DNA from: Methanomassiliicoccaceae archaeon UBA370
GTDB lineage: Archaea > Thermoplasmatota > Thermoplasmata > Methanomassiliicoccales > Methanomethylophilaceae
Assembly (NCBI GenBank): GCA_002505345.1
Contig: DAUY01000010.1
Span: 1 to 64,000, forward strand
Direction of reading: 5' to 3'
Length of the DNA: 64,000 bases
The stretch's first letter is position 1. Every line of letters starts with the position of its first letter. The translations under genes were made by a program, and so were the position numbers. Shown piece by piece: positions 34,023 through 43,028 of the stretch. A model generated the notes under the pieces. The model worked only from the letters and a program-made list of their open reading frames with translations. It was not told the origin of the DNA and did no database searches.

Positions 34023-36194
34023 ATGGCAATGAAAGACAGGTCCGACAAGGCCATCAAGGTCGCGGAGCTCAAGCCCGGAGAGGCGGGGAGAGGCGTGGTC
34101 AGGCTCGACCCGGAGCTCATGACCGTGATGGACATCAGGGTCGGGGACATAGTAGAGGTATCCGGAGACAAGAGGACGGTTGCAAAGGTCCTCAGAGGAG
34201 GGCCCGAGGACGCCAACCGCGGAATCGTCAGAATGGACGGCACCACGAGAAGGAACGCCGGGACCTCCATGGACGAGAAGGTCGCGATAAAGAAGGTAAC
34301 TGCCAAGAACGCCGCGAAGATAACGTTCTCGCCGACGGACCAGCTGAGGCTCCAGGGCGGGGACGAATACCTCAAGCAGGTGTTCGAGGGGCGTGCGTTC
34401 TCCAAAGGGGACGTCATCGCCCTGAACGTGATGGGTAACAAGATGGAGCTGGTGGTCACGTCTTTCGCCCCTTCGGGCGAGGCCGCGATAATGACCTCGG
34501 CCACGCAGGTCAAGGTCAGCGAGAAGCCGGCGGACGCGACGTCGGGAGACATACCGAAGGTGTCCTATGACGACATCGGCGGACTTGGCGACGCGGTCAA
34601 CAAGATCAGGGAGATGGTGGAGCTTCCGCTGAAGCACCCCGAACTGTTCAAGAGGCTCGGCATAGAGGCCCCCAAGGGGGTCCTCCTTCACGGTCCTCCC
34701 GGAACCGGAAAGACCATGCTCGCCAAGGCCGTCGCCGGAGAGACGAGCAGCAACTTCGTCTACGTCGGAGGGCCCGAGATAATGAGCAAGTTCTACGGCG
34801 AGTCCGAGGAGAAGCTCAGGGAGATCTTCAAGGATGCCGAGGAGAACGCGCCCAGCATCATATTCATCGACGAGATAGACAGCATCGCACCCAAGAGGGA
34901 CGAGGTGACCGGAGAGACCGAGCGCCGCGTCGTGGCACAGATGCTGGCCCTCATGGACGGGCTCAAGGCACGCGGCAAGGTCGTGGTCATAGGGGCCACC
35001 AACAGGCCGAACTCCATCGACGAGGCCCTGAGGAGGCCCGGAAGGTTCGACAGGGAGATCGAGATAGGCATACCCGACAGGGACGGAAGGCTGGAGATCC
35101 TCCAGATACACACCCGCGGGATGCCGATAGACGACAGCGTCGACCTGGGGCTAGTGGCCGACAGGACCCACGGGTACGCGGGTGCGGACATCTCCGCCCT
35201 GACCAAAGAGGCGGCGATGGCATCCCTCAGACGCGTGCTCCCAGACATCGACACCGAGAACGAGGAGGTCCCCGGAGAGGTGCTGAACAAGATCAACGTC
35301 ACCGCGGACGACTTCCGCGATGCGTTCAAGGACATGCAGCCATCCACCATGAGGGAGGTGCTTATCGAGCGCCCCAACGTGAAATGGGACGATATCGGCG
35401 CACTTGCGGCGGTGAAGCAGGACCTCAAGGAGGCCGTCGAATGGCCTCTGAAGTACGCGAAAGTGTTCGAGCACATGGGCGCGAAGCCGCCCAAGGGAAT
35501 CCTGCTCTACGGTCCGCCCGGAACCGGAAAGACCATGCTCGCCAAGGCCGTTGCGACGGAGTCCGAGGCGAACTTCATATCGGTCAAGGGACCGGAGTTC
35601 CTCAACAAATGGGTCGGGGAGTCCGAGAAGGCCGTGAGAGAGACGTTCAGGAAGGCTAGGCAGGCGTCGCCCTGCGTCGTCTTCATGGATGAGATCGACA
35701 GCATAGCACCCAACAGAGGGTCCGGGAGCTGCGACAGCAACGTGACCGAACGCGTGGTGTCCCAGCTGCTGACCGAGATGGACGGGCTGGAGGCCCTGAA
35801 CAACGTGGTGGTCATAGCGGCGACCAACCGCCCCGACATGATCGACCCCGCGCTGCTCAGACCGGGAAGGTTCGACAAGAGCATGCTCGTGGCTCCCCCC
35901 GACGAAGAGTCCAGGGAGGCGATATTCGGAATACACACCAGAGGCAAGCCTCTGGAGGACGATGTGGACCTGAAGAAGCTCGCCGGCATGACCGAGGGAT
36001 GCACCGGAGCAGACATCGCGGCCATATGCAACGAGGCCGTCATGACTTCGGTCAGGCGCCTCGTGGCATCCGGGGATGTTCCGGACCAGGAGGCCATCGA
36101 CGCATGCAAGGTTGCCATGAAGGACTTCGAGGGCGCGGTCGATAAGTTCGGACCGGCCGCGGCCAGGAGGCTGAAGGAATACAGCGGGTACTGA
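34023..36194 (+). CDS. cdc48: Cdc48/VAT-type AAA ATPase
   Basis: This 723-residue protein has an N-domain (residues 1-185: double-psi barrel plus Cdc48_2) and two AAA modules with Walker A GPPGTGKT (about 222 and 498) and Walker B FIDEIDSIAP / FMDEIDSIAP. It unfolds substrates for the proteasome. No intein interrupts the P-loops. It is followed 38 nt later by a small heat-shock protein, a sensible proteostasis pair. Confidence 0.96.
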   Translation: MAMKDRSDKAIKVAELKPGEAGRGVVRLDPELMTVMDIRVGDIVEVSGDKRTVAKVLRGGPEDANRGIVRMDGTTRRNAGTSMDEKVAIKKVTAKNAAKITFSPTDQLRLQGGDEYLKQVFEGRAFSKGDVIALNVMGNKMELVVTSFAPSGEAAIMTSATQVKVSEKPADATSGDIPKVSYDDIGGLGDAVNKIREMVELPLKHPELFKRLGIEAPKGVLLHGPPGTGKTMLAKAVAGETSSNFVYVGGPEIMSKFYGESEEKLREIFKDAEENAPSIIFIDEIDSIAPKRDEVTGETERRVVAQMLALMDGLKARGKVVVIGATNRPNSIDEALRRPGRFDREIEIGIPDRDGRLEILQIHTRGMPIDDSVDLGLVADRTHGYAGADISALTKEAAMASLRRVLPDIDTENEEVPGEVLNKINVTADDFRDAFKDMQPSTMREVLIERPNVKWDDIGALAAVKQDLKEAVEWPLKYAKVFEHMGAKPPKGILLYGPPGTGKTMLAKAVATESEANFISVKGPEFLNKWVGESEKAVRETFRKARQASPCVVFMDEIDSIAPNRGSGSCDSNVTERVVSQLLTEMDGLEALNNVVVIAATNRPDMIDPALLRPGRFDKSMLVAPPDEESREAIFGIHTRGKPLEDDVDLKKLAGMTEGCTGADIAAICNEAVMTSVRRLVASGDVPDQEAIDACKVAMKDFEGAVDKFGPAAARRLKEYSGY

Positions 36195-36232
36195 AAAAGA
36201 AAAGAGAAGACATGAAAAAAGGAGTGATAGAG

Positions 36233-36718
36233 ATGAGCGAAGACATTTGGAACATACTGTTCAGGGAGTTCGAGAACTTCAACAGAAGGATGGACGAGAT
36301 GCTCTCCGGATTCGATGATCTGAGCGGCCCCGATGTCAAGACCTACGGGTACACGATGTACCGCGGTCCCGACGGGGTCGCCCACGTCAAGGAATTCGGG
36401 AACGCCGCAGGGGAGCTGGGCCTTCCTTCGGCAGATACGGTGAGGGAACCCTTCACCGACGTGACCCGGGAAGGGGACGTCGTCAGGGTCGTGGCGGAGG
36501 TCCCGGGAGCCAAGAAAGAGGACATCGTGCTCGATGCAACCTCCGACTCGTTATCGATCTCCGTGGACGCTGGCAACAAGAAATACCGCAAGACGGTGGC
36601 CCTGCCCTGCGAAGTAGACATTGGCTCCGCGAAGGCGGAGTACAACAACGGCATCCTGGAGGTCAGCTTCAGGTCTGAAGACGAGATGAAGTCGGGCAGG
36701 CGCATAGAAGTCGACTGA
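36233..36718 (+). CDS. hsp20: Small heat-shock protein Hsp20
   Basis: This 161-residue chaperone has an alpha-crystallin domain from about residue 75 (DVVRVVAEVPGAKKEDI) and the C-terminal YNNGILEVSF strand. I place the start at the ATG at 36233, which has GGAG about 9 nt upstream, rather than at 36212. It is co-transcribed with cdc48, and a GC-rich hairpin follows. Confidence 0.9.
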   Translation: MSEDIWNILFREFENFNRRMDEMLSGFDDLSGPDVKTYGYTMYRGPDGVAHVKEFGNAAGELGLPSADTVREPFTDVTREGDVVRVVAEVPGAKKEDIVLDATSDSLSISVDAGNKKYRKTVALPCEVDIGSAKAEYNNGILEVSFRSEDEMKSGRRIEVD

Positions 36719-36758
36719 TGATACCTAAAGGGTTGTTTTTCCCTCAAAAACTTTTTAA

Positions 36759-36777
36759 GCCGGCCCGGGCGGCCGGC
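36759..36777 (+). terminator. Hairpin terminator after hsp20
   Basis: GCCGGCC and GGCCGGC form a perfect 7-bp stem with a 5-base loop. It is preceded by T-rich tracts and lies about 40 nt past the hsp20 stop. Confidence 0.6.
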
Positions 36778-36835
36778 CTCCCCCCTTAAATAAAATGTGA
36801 GTGAATCTTTATAGAAGAACTACCACTTTATTACC

Positions 36836-37783
36836 GTGAGCAGAGCGGAGCTTATTGAATCCACCCGCGCCATACTGACAGGCGCCGGTTACGAGGTGTC
36901 CTCCACCCTGAATCTGCGGAGCGTCTGCTTCGACATAGTCGCCCGCAGGGACGACAAACTGCTGATCATAAAGATACTCAGCAACGTCGATGCCTTTTCA
37001 AGGGAGAACGCCGAGGAGATGAAGGTCCTAGCCGAGGCTCTGAAGGCCAGTCCGCTGCTCATAGGGGAAAGGTCCAGCTCCGGAGTTCTGGAGCTGGGGA
37101 TCGTATATTCAAGGTTCAACATCCCCATCATCTCCAACGAGACACTGGCAGACCATACGATAGAGGAGGTCCCTCCGTTGATATTCGCGGCGCCCGGCGG
37201 GCTTTACGTCAAACTGGACGGCGAACTTCTGAAGAGCATCAGGAACAGGGAGGGCCTCAGCCTTGGCGCGATAGCCGAGATGGCAGGCGTCTCAAGGCGC
37301 ACGGTGCAGATGTACGAATCGGGCATGGGGGCGATGATAGACGCCGCGCTCCGCATCGAGGAGTTCCTTAACACACCGATGATCCTGCCTCTGGACCCGT
37401 TCGCATACAAGACGGAGGACACCGCCAACAAGTACGAGATCACCGGCGCGGCCCGCACCGGATCGGAAGTGCTGAACAAACTTCTGGATATAGGTTTCAG
37501 CGTCACGCCGGTGATGAAGAGCCCCTTCGATGCCCTTTCGAGGGTGGAGGAGATCATCATCCTGACCGGCACCGGATCGGACGAGGAGAAGCTGATACAG
37601 AGGGCCTCCGTTACTTCGGAGGTCTCCAGCCTGGCCGGAAGGCCTTCTGTGGTGATAGTCGAGCGCACCAGGGACCGCAACAACATCAAGACCACCGCTG
37701 TCATATCGACGGAAGAGCTCAGGAAGATAGACGACAGCGACGAGCTCACAGACCTGGTCATGACGAGGAGCACAAAGAAATGA
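36836..37783 (+). CDS. Putative HTH-type transcriptional regulator (COG1395-like)
   Basis: This 315-residue protein starts with GTG at 36836. The N-terminal 100 residues (FDIVARRDDKLLIIKIL) resemble a nuclease-like or restriction-endonuclease fold used as a regulatory domain in archaeal regulators. An Xre-type helix-turn-helix follows (GLSLGAIAEMAGVSRRTVQM, about 138-157), then an alpha/beta C-terminal domain. CTTTATAG at about 36807 is a likely TATA. It overlaps the next gene as ATGA. Confidence 0.85.
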   Translation: MSRAELIESTRAILTGAGYEVSSTLNLRSVCFDIVARRDDKLLIIKILSNVDAFSRENAEEMKVLAEALKASPLLIGERSSSGVLELGIVYSRFNIPIISNETLADHTIEEVPPLIFAAPGGLYVKLDGELLKSIRNREGLSLGAIAEMAGVSRRTVQMYESGMGAMIDAALRIEEFLNTPMILPLDPFAYKTEDTANKYEITGAARTGSEVLNKLLDIGFSVTPVMKSPFDALSRVEEIIILTGTGSDEEKLIQRASVTSEVSSLAGRPSVVIVERTRDRNNIKTTAVISTEELRKIDDSDELTDLVMTRSTKK

Positions 37784-38391
37784 TATCCCTTAAGGCCGGG
37801 GATGCCGTGATCGACATCCTGCCTGTGGTCAGGGGGCTTCCCGAGTACGGCAGAGCGGTCAGGGAGGCCTTCGGAAGATACGACCGGTACGCGGCATCCC
37901 TCAGCCCCGAGGAGATCGTCGGGGTAAGGAACCGGGCGGAGCTTGTGGACGGATATGAGCCCGGAGAGCTGGAGGCCGTCTTCGCGAAGAGGCTCTCGGA
38001 GTTCGGCGAGGTCAGCCTCCCGGCGCCGGCCTGGTGCGAGCTGGTGGACCTTTGCGATTCGAACTCGAAATCACTTTCTGCCTTGGACATGCCCGACTGC
38101 GAATATACCGAACTTTATTGCCTGAGCGTAAGCTCGATGGAGTTCGTGAGGGAGCACCGTCTCGCGAAGAAGGGGATGAAGAAGAAGTTCGACATGTCCT
38201 CGCCCGAGTCTTTCGTCAGGGACTGGGACAGGCATGTGAACGCCGTGAGGGGCTTCCGGTACCTGAGCGGCCTCCGCGAGAGGTATATATCCCTGCGCCT
38301 GTCCGATATCTCTAAAAACGGAGGACGTGTCCTTGCCGTTATCGATTCCGAGAGGGTGGACGGCGTGGTCGGCCTTATGGGTGATGAATAA
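37780..38391 (+). CDS. Conserved hypothetical protein, weakly TraB-like C-terminus
   Basis: This 203-residue soluble protein has no recognised catalytic motif. The segment RYISLRLSDISKNGGRVLAV, followed by IDSERVDGV, recalls the end of TraB/PrgY-like domains, but the match is weak. It is translationally coupled to the regulator upstream (ATGA overlap) and to the CPBP protease downstream (TAATG overlap), so the three probably act together. Confidence 0.7.
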   Translation: MISLKAGDAVIDILPVVRGLPEYGRAVREAFGRYDRYAASLSPEEIVGVRNRAELVDGYEPGELEAVFAKRLSEFGEVSLPAPAWCELVDLCDSNSKSLSALDMPDCEYTELYCLSVSSMEFVREHRLAKKGMKKKFDMSSPESFVRDWDRHVNAVRGFRYLSGLRERYISLRLSDISKNGGRVLAVIDSERVDGVVGLMGDE

Positions 38392-39494
38392 TGCAGGCTA
38401 AATGCCCGGAATGCGCAAAAAACCAAGATCTGGGACATGCGTTCTGCGGAGGGTGCGGCAACAAACTGGACTGTCCCGAATGCGCCCGTTACCGTACGGC
38501 CGGCACCCCTTTCTGCGGAGGGTGCGGAAGGAGATTGGGCACCCAGTACGCGTATGTGCCCGAAAACAGAAATTACGGCCCGGTCTTCTGGGCATCTTTG
38601 TTGGCCATGGTCTTTGTCATGATCATACTGGCCGTGGAAGGATCGACCCTGGTCATCAGATTCGCAGACGTTTTCGTCTATGCGCCGGATATCGAGTACG
38701 GCCTTCTGATCCTCCTTCCCTCTCCTCATGTGTTACTGTTTTTCTCGGGGGCATGGTCCCAGGCATACTGGGCGTTCCTGGTGGCGGCCGTTATGCTCAG
38801 CTTCGCCCGGCTCGCCTGGGAGATGTACTCCAAGCATATGGAAAACGGACAGGAGGAAAATAAGAAGGGGCTCGAAGACACCAGCGCATACTGGCTCGGC
38901 CTGTTATGGCCTTCGACTATAGTCATACAGCTGGCCATAATGTTGCCGGTTGCTTTGGGGAGCGGCACCGGACTTCCTTCGTTCGGTACTAACGACGAAC
39001 GTTACATGATGTTCGTACTCGCAAGTGCCAGCGTATGGGAGGAGGTCATCACCCGGGTCCTTATCATAGGTCTTCCGCTGGCGGTGTTCGCTTTGATATC
39101 GAATAAGGAGCGGCCTGCGAGATATCTGCTGGGCGGCTTCGGCATCAGCAAGGCGGCCATGATCCTGATAATAATTTCCTCCGCGGTCTTCGGATACGCC
39201 CATTACGACGGGTGGGGAATTATAAAGATCCTGCCTTCGTTCATATTCGGACTGGCGGCAGGCTATCTTTATTCGAAATACGGTCTTTACGCTTCGATAC
39301 TTCTGCACTTCGTCAACGACTACCTTCAGTCCTTCCTTTGGATGGGCATGGGGTCGGTGTCGATGTCGATCCTCATACTGTCGCTCCTGGGTCTGGGCAT
39401 AGTCACCACGGTGATACTTGCAGTAAAGGGAGTGCCCTTCGCAAAGGGCTTCCGTCACCGTGAGTTCTTCCCGGACTCATTCAAGAAGGATTGA
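38391..39494 (+). CDS. Double zinc-ribbon CPBP intramembrane protease
   Basis: This 367-residue protein begins with two zinc ribbons (CPECAKNQDLGHAFCGGCG; CPECARYRTAGTPFCGGCG), then has several transmembrane helices. The CPBP/Abi protease motifs are EEVITR near 218, FGYAHYDG near 263 and HFVNDYLQS near 305. The family includes Rce1-like prenyl-protein proteases and bacteriocin-immunity proteins. Zinc ribbons may recruit a cytoplasmic partner. It overlaps the convergent isomerase gene by 18 bp. Confidence 0.85.
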   Translation: MQAKCPECAKNQDLGHAFCGGCGNKLDCPECARYRTAGTPFCGGCGRRLGTQYAYVPENRNYGPVFWASLLAMVFVMIILAVEGSTLVIRFADVFVYAPDIEYGLLILLPSPHVLLFFSGAWSQAYWAFLVAAVMLSFARLAWEMYSKHMENGQEENKKGLEDTSAYWLGLLWPSTIVIQLAIMLPVALGSGTGLPSFGTNDERYMMFVLASASVWEEVITRVLIIGLPLAVFALISNKERPARYLLGGFGISKAAMILIIISSAVFGYAHYDGWGIIKILPSFIFGLAAGYLYSKYGLYASILLHFVNDYLQSFLWMGMGSVSMSILILSLLGLGIVTTVILAVKGVPFAKGFRHREFFPDSFKKD

Positions 39495-40241
39495 CAGCCT
39501 TCTCTTTGACTCGGCCGCCGATGCCAGCGATTTCGACTCTATTATGTAGAGTCCCTTGTACCAGGAAAGCGACTCCATGGTCTTGGGGAAATCCACCGTG
39601 CCGTCACCTACGGTCATGTGGGTGTCATTGTCCCCCATGTTGTCGTGCACGTGTACGTTGACTATCCTGTCCCTGAACGTCGATATCATCTCGTCCGTCT
39701 GCCCTGTCGTATTCGCGTGGCCTATGTCGAAGCAGACTCCGAGGTTCGTTCCTTCTATTATCTCTCCGAGTTCGGCGGCGGTCTTTCCCAGCATCGGCTG
39801 GAAGTTGGGCATGTTCTCGATCGCAAAAGTGACCCCGTACTCGGAAGCGGTCCTGTCGAGAGTCCTCATCGACTTCTTGGCCATCTCCACGGCCTTCCTC
39901 TCCATGCCTGGCACGCTCAGGGACGAAACCCCGGGATGGACGGTTATCATCTTGACTCCGGTCTCCGCCGCCAGCTCGGCGGTGGATATCATCTCCAGTA
40001 TGGAGGCCTCGCGCATCCTCTCCGTCAGAGAGGCGAGGTTCGTGTCGCTTATGGGCGAATGCAGCGAATATGTCATTTTATAGGATGTCCTTATGGCGTT
40101 CAGCCTCGACCATATGGAGGAAAGGCTGTGCTCCGCCTCCGCGAATATCTCCCAGTGGCCGAACTCCTTGGACACTGCCTGCATCATCTCTTCCAGCGGA
40201 TGTGCGCTGAACTCCGTGCATGAAACTCCGATCATAACCAT
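39477..40241 (-). CDS. Sugar phosphate isomerase/epimerase-like TIM barrel
   Basis: This 254-residue AP-endonuclease-2 superfamily TIM barrel shows MITVHPGVSSL near 95, FAIENMPNFQP near 137, VCFDIGHANTTG near 170 and VNVHVHDNMGDNDTH near 192, giving the His/Glu/Asp metal ligands. Members isomerise sugars or cleave abasic DNA; the substrate here is unknown. It overlaps the upstream UPF0201 gene by 10 nt. Confidence 0.85.
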   Translation of the reverse strand: MVMIGVSCTEFSAHPLEEMMQAVSKEFGHWEIFAEAEHSLSSIWSRLNAIRTSYKMTYSLHSPISDTNLASLTERMREASILEMISTAELAAETGVKMITVHPGVSSLSVPGMERKAVEMAKKSMRTLDRTASEYGVTFAIENMPNFQPMLGKTAAELGEIIEGTNLGVCFDIGHANTTGQTDEMISTFRDRIVNVHVHDNMGDNDTHMTVGDGTVDFPKTMESLSWYKGLYIIESKSLASAAESKRRLSILLE

Positions 40242-40621
40242 ACCTCTTCTCCGTCAAGGGTGCGGGGGAGCATGCTGTCGATGTATCCCTCGATGTCTTC
40301 GTCATCGATGCGGACGTCGATCGTTCCCAGCACGGCCCCTTTGGTCGCGAAAGATACCTTCCCCACGGTCGCCACCTGTTTGTTCAGGTGGAACGTGGTG
40401 CGCTCGTCGCCCAGTCCCTTTATCAGAACTGCGCGCGCGGCGTCCAATATCTTCTGCCGCCTCACCAACATGGAGAAGTGCTCTATGCCTGGCGCCGCGC
40501 CCTCGAACCCCCAGGGCGTCCTTTCCATCGAGGCGTCCGGGAATATTTTCATCACGGCTTCCAGGACCAGACCCTCGGACTCGCTGGGATTTACGGGGCA
40601 GGATATCCTGACGGATGTCAT
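40232..40621 (-). CDS. UPF0201 family protein (RNA-binding-like)
   Basis: This 129-residue protein has ISCPVNPSESEGLVLEAVMK at the N-terminus and a central TTFHLNKQVATVGKVSFA, matching archaeal UPF0201, a ribosomal-L5-like fold of uncertain role. It is the first gene of a two-gene unit with the TIM-barrel protein. Confidence 0.82.
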   Translation of the reverse strand: MTSVRISCPVNPSESEGLVLEAVMKIFPDASMERTPWGFEGAAPGIEHFSMLVRRQKILDAARAVLIKGLGDERTTFHLNKQVATVGKVSFATKGAVLGTIDVRIDDEDIEGYIDSMLPRTLDGEEVWL

Positions 40622-40703
40622 GTCCAGGAGATTGATTGTGTGTATTTAACCCTCCCCGGAGGACGGGCAATTATTATGTATCTGGGATGCAACATACCCG
40701 GAC

Positions 40704-42137
40704 ATGAAGACTGATGTTCTCGGTGCGGCGGCGAAAAGAGGCATATTCCTCAGCCCTGACGCTCTCGACTACATCATGTCCAATCCCGACCCGGTCGCCT
40801 TCACGAACACGACCATTGCATCGCTTTCGTCCGACAAGATGTTCGTCAGCCGTTCCGACATAGAGGACTGCCTGGCGGGCGACACGCCCATCTTCACTTC
40901 CCCCGGGACGGACGTGCCGCACAACAAGAGGCAGACCGACATCGAAGTGCTCAACGGCAGCGACGTCACAGGAAACTCCACCTGCGAGGGGGACATCTCG
41001 GATTTCACAGCCTACTTCCGCAGCAGGTACGACATCCTCGGCAGGATAATATCCAGACGCAGGGATTTCGGCATGAGCATGTCCATCGCCAAGGCCATGA
41101 ACCTCGACCGGGACGTGAGGGTCATCGGAATGGTCTACGACGTCAGCGTCACCAAGAACGGGCATATAATCCTCACTCTCGAGGACAACGAGAGCAACTG
41201 CAAGGTCTTCATCTCCAAGGATTCTCCGCTCGCCGGCGAGACGTTCGTCAGCGACGAGGTGATAGGCATCGCCGGGAAACCCAACGGGAGGAGGGACCTC
41301 CTGATAGCCAACGAGATATTCAGGCCCGACGTGCCCAGAACGAACCGCTGGGAAGTATCGGACTCCGTATCCTCCGTGGCGTTCCTTTCCGACGTCCATG
41401 TGGGCAGCTACACTTTCCTGGAGGACCGGTGGAAGCGCATGGTCTCATGGCTCAAGGAGAACGCCTACAAGACAAGCCTCGACTACATCGTGTTCCCCGG
41501 TGACGTGGTGGACGGCATCGGCATATTCCCCGGACAGGAAGAGGAGCTGAGTATCAACGACATCTACGACCAATACGAGAAGCTCGCAGAGTATCTGAAG
41601 GACATACCCGACCACATCAAGATGGTGGTCCACCCCGGCAACCACGACGCCGTTCGCCTGGCGGAACCGCAGCCCGCACTTGGCACGATGTTCACCAAGA
41701 CCTTCGATTCCAACATAATGATGGTGGGCAACCCCGTGACCCTGAAGATCGAGGACAGGGTGATACAGACATACCACGGCAAGAGCATCGATGACTGGAT
41801 AGCGGGTGTTCAGAAGCTCACTTACGACGACCCGATGGGAGTTATGAGGGAGATGCTGAGACGCAGGCATCTCGCCCCGATCTACGGCCAGAGGACCGCC
41901 CTCGCTCCCGAGAGGAAGGATTATCTGGCCATGGAGACCCTGCCCGACCTTTTCGTCTCCGGGCACATACACGGCGCCGGCGCCGGAGAGTACAACGGGG
42001 TGAAAATAATCAACGCCTCCACGTGGCAGAGCCAGACCGAATATCAGAAGATGCATAATTTCAATCCCGAGCCCGCCATCATGCCGGTGGTGCATCTGGG
42101 AACGGGCGAAATAAATATGAGAAGTTTCATGGACTGA
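40704..42137 (+). CDS. polB: DNA polymerase D small subunit DP1 (exonuclease)
   Basis: This 477-residue small subunit carries the calcineurin-like 3'-5' exonuclease of the euryarchaeal replicase. It has an OB-fold region (VRVIGMVYDVSVTKNGHIIL, about 134-153) and phosphoesterase motifs FLSDVHVGS near 230, FPGDVVDG near 264, HPGNHDAVR near 309, and FVSGHIHGAG near 417. The large subunit DP2 is not in the window. The SMR pair begins 4 nt after its stop. Confidence 0.94.
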   Translation: MKTDVLGAAAKRGIFLSPDALDYIMSNPDPVAFTNTTIASLSSDKMFVSRSDIEDCLAGDTPIFTSPGTDVPHNKRQTDIEVLNGSDVTGNSTCEGDISDFTAYFRSRYDILGRIISRRRDFGMSMSIAKAMNLDRDVRVIGMVYDVSVTKNGHIILTLEDNESNCKVFISKDSPLAGETFVSDEVIGIAGKPNGRRDLLIANEIFRPDVPRTNRWEVSDSVSSVAFLSDVHVGSYTFLEDRWKRMVSWLKENAYKTSLDYIVFPGDVVDGIGIFPGQEEELSINDIYDQYEKLAEYLKDIPDHIKMVVHPGNHDAVRLAEPQPALGTMFTKTFDSNIMMVGNPVTLKIEDRVIQTYHGKSIDDWIAGVQKLTYDDPMGVMREMLRRRHLAPIYGQRTALAPERKDYLAMETLPDLFVSGHIHGAGAGEYNGVKIINASTWQSQTEYQKMHNFNPEPAIMPVVHLGTGEINMRSFMD

Positions 42138-42141
42138 CCCC

Positions 42142-42471
42142 ATGGAACTTTTGACCGCCGTATGGCTCATCATAGGAGGGCTCCTGGAGCCCTGCTGGGT
42201 CATTGCTCTGAGGAAGTCCGATTCATACAGGAACAGGATGTGGGCGGTCGCCGCGGTCATTCTGATAATCGCAAGTCCGTTCTTCTTGTCGCTGGCTATG
42301 CTTGACATGCACATGGGGACGGCTTATGCTATATGGACCGGCATAGGTTCCATCGGTACCGTCGTCGCGGGGATCCTGCTTTACAAAGAGAAGATAGAGC
42401 GCCTTCAGATCTTCTTCCTGTTCGTTATCATCGTCGGGATAACGGGACTTCAGCTTATGGGAGGTGCCTGA
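42142..42471 (+). CDS. Small multidrug resistance (SMR) exporter, first of a pair
   Basis: This 109-residue, four-helix protein has the membrane glutamate in GGLLEPCWVIALR (Glu near 16) and AYAIWTGIGSIGTVVAG near 62. Resemblance to YkkC-type subunits suggests a heterodimer with the next gene. Guanidinium or quaternary-ammonium export is possible. No ykkC-type riboswitch can fit, because only 4 nt separate it from DP1. Confidence 0.85.
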   Translation: MELLTAVWLIIGGLLEPCWVIALRKSDSYRNRMWAVAAVILIIASPFFLSLAMLDMHMGTAYAIWTGIGSIGTVVAGILLYKEKIERLQIFFLFVIIVGITGLQLMGGA

Positions 42472-42840
42472 ATGAAGGGTAGTTCTGTCGCCTGGGTATA
42501 CCTGTTCGTAGGTGGACTGTTCGAGACCGTCTGGGCCACCACCATGTTCCTTTCGGAGGGTTTCTCTGTTTTCCTGTGGACCGCCGTGACCATACCGTTC
42601 CTTTTCGTCAGCACCTGGTTCCTCGACCTGGCCTTCAAGAGGGGCGTGCCCACGGGCGTGGGTTACGCCATATGGGTGGGGGTCGGCGCCCTGGGCTCGG
42701 TGATCGTCGGCATACTTCTGTTCGACGAGCCCGCCACGCCTGTCCGCATATTCTTCGTGCTGCTCATAATAGCGGGGATCGGAGGACTGGAAACGTCCTC
42801 GAAAAAGAAAATCGACAAGGATGTCCCGAAGGGACATTGA
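42472..42840 (+). CDS. Small multidrug resistance (SMR) exporter, second of a pair
   Basis: This 122-residue, four-helix protein has the conserved glutamate in GGLFETVWATTMF and GVGYAIWVGVGALGSVIVG. The tail is lysine-rich (SKKKIDKD). Its ATG immediately follows the stop of the first subunit, with no gap, which favours heterodimer assembly. Confidence 0.85.
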   Translation: MKGSSVAWVYLFVGGLFETVWATTMFLSEGFSVFLWTAVTIPFLFVSTWFLDLAFKRGVPTGVGYAIWVGVGALGSVIVGILLFDEPATPVRIFFVLLIIAGIGGLETSSKKKIDKDVPKGH

Positions 42841-42875
42841 AAAGAAATGATAATAAAATTGATTTTTTAAACGGT

Positions 42876-43028
42876 TTAGAAAAGATAGACCTTTGCCAGA
42901 AACCAGATTATGACGAAGGAGCCGATCATCAGCATCGAGTAGGCTGCGACCCAGATCGCGGTGAAGACCCTTTTCAGTTTAACGGGGTCCTCCCGTATCT
43001 CGTCCCAGATCTCCCCGAACTGCTTCAC
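42876..43028 (-). CDS. Small single-helix membrane protein at the end of the A-ATPase operon
   Basis: A GTG at 43028 overlaps the atpD stop (GTGA). It gives a 50-residue protein starting VKQFGEIWDEIREDPVKLKR, followed by one hydrophobic helix (FTAIWVAAYSMLMIGSFVII) and ending AKVYLF. The 4-nt overlap with atpD and the soluble-then-membrane layout argue for a real gene. I do not recognise the family. An ATP synthase accessory or assembly role is only suggested by position. Confidence 0.7.
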   Translation of the reverse strand: MKQFGEIWDEIREDPVKLKRVFTAIWVAAYSMLMIGSFVIIWFLAKVYLF

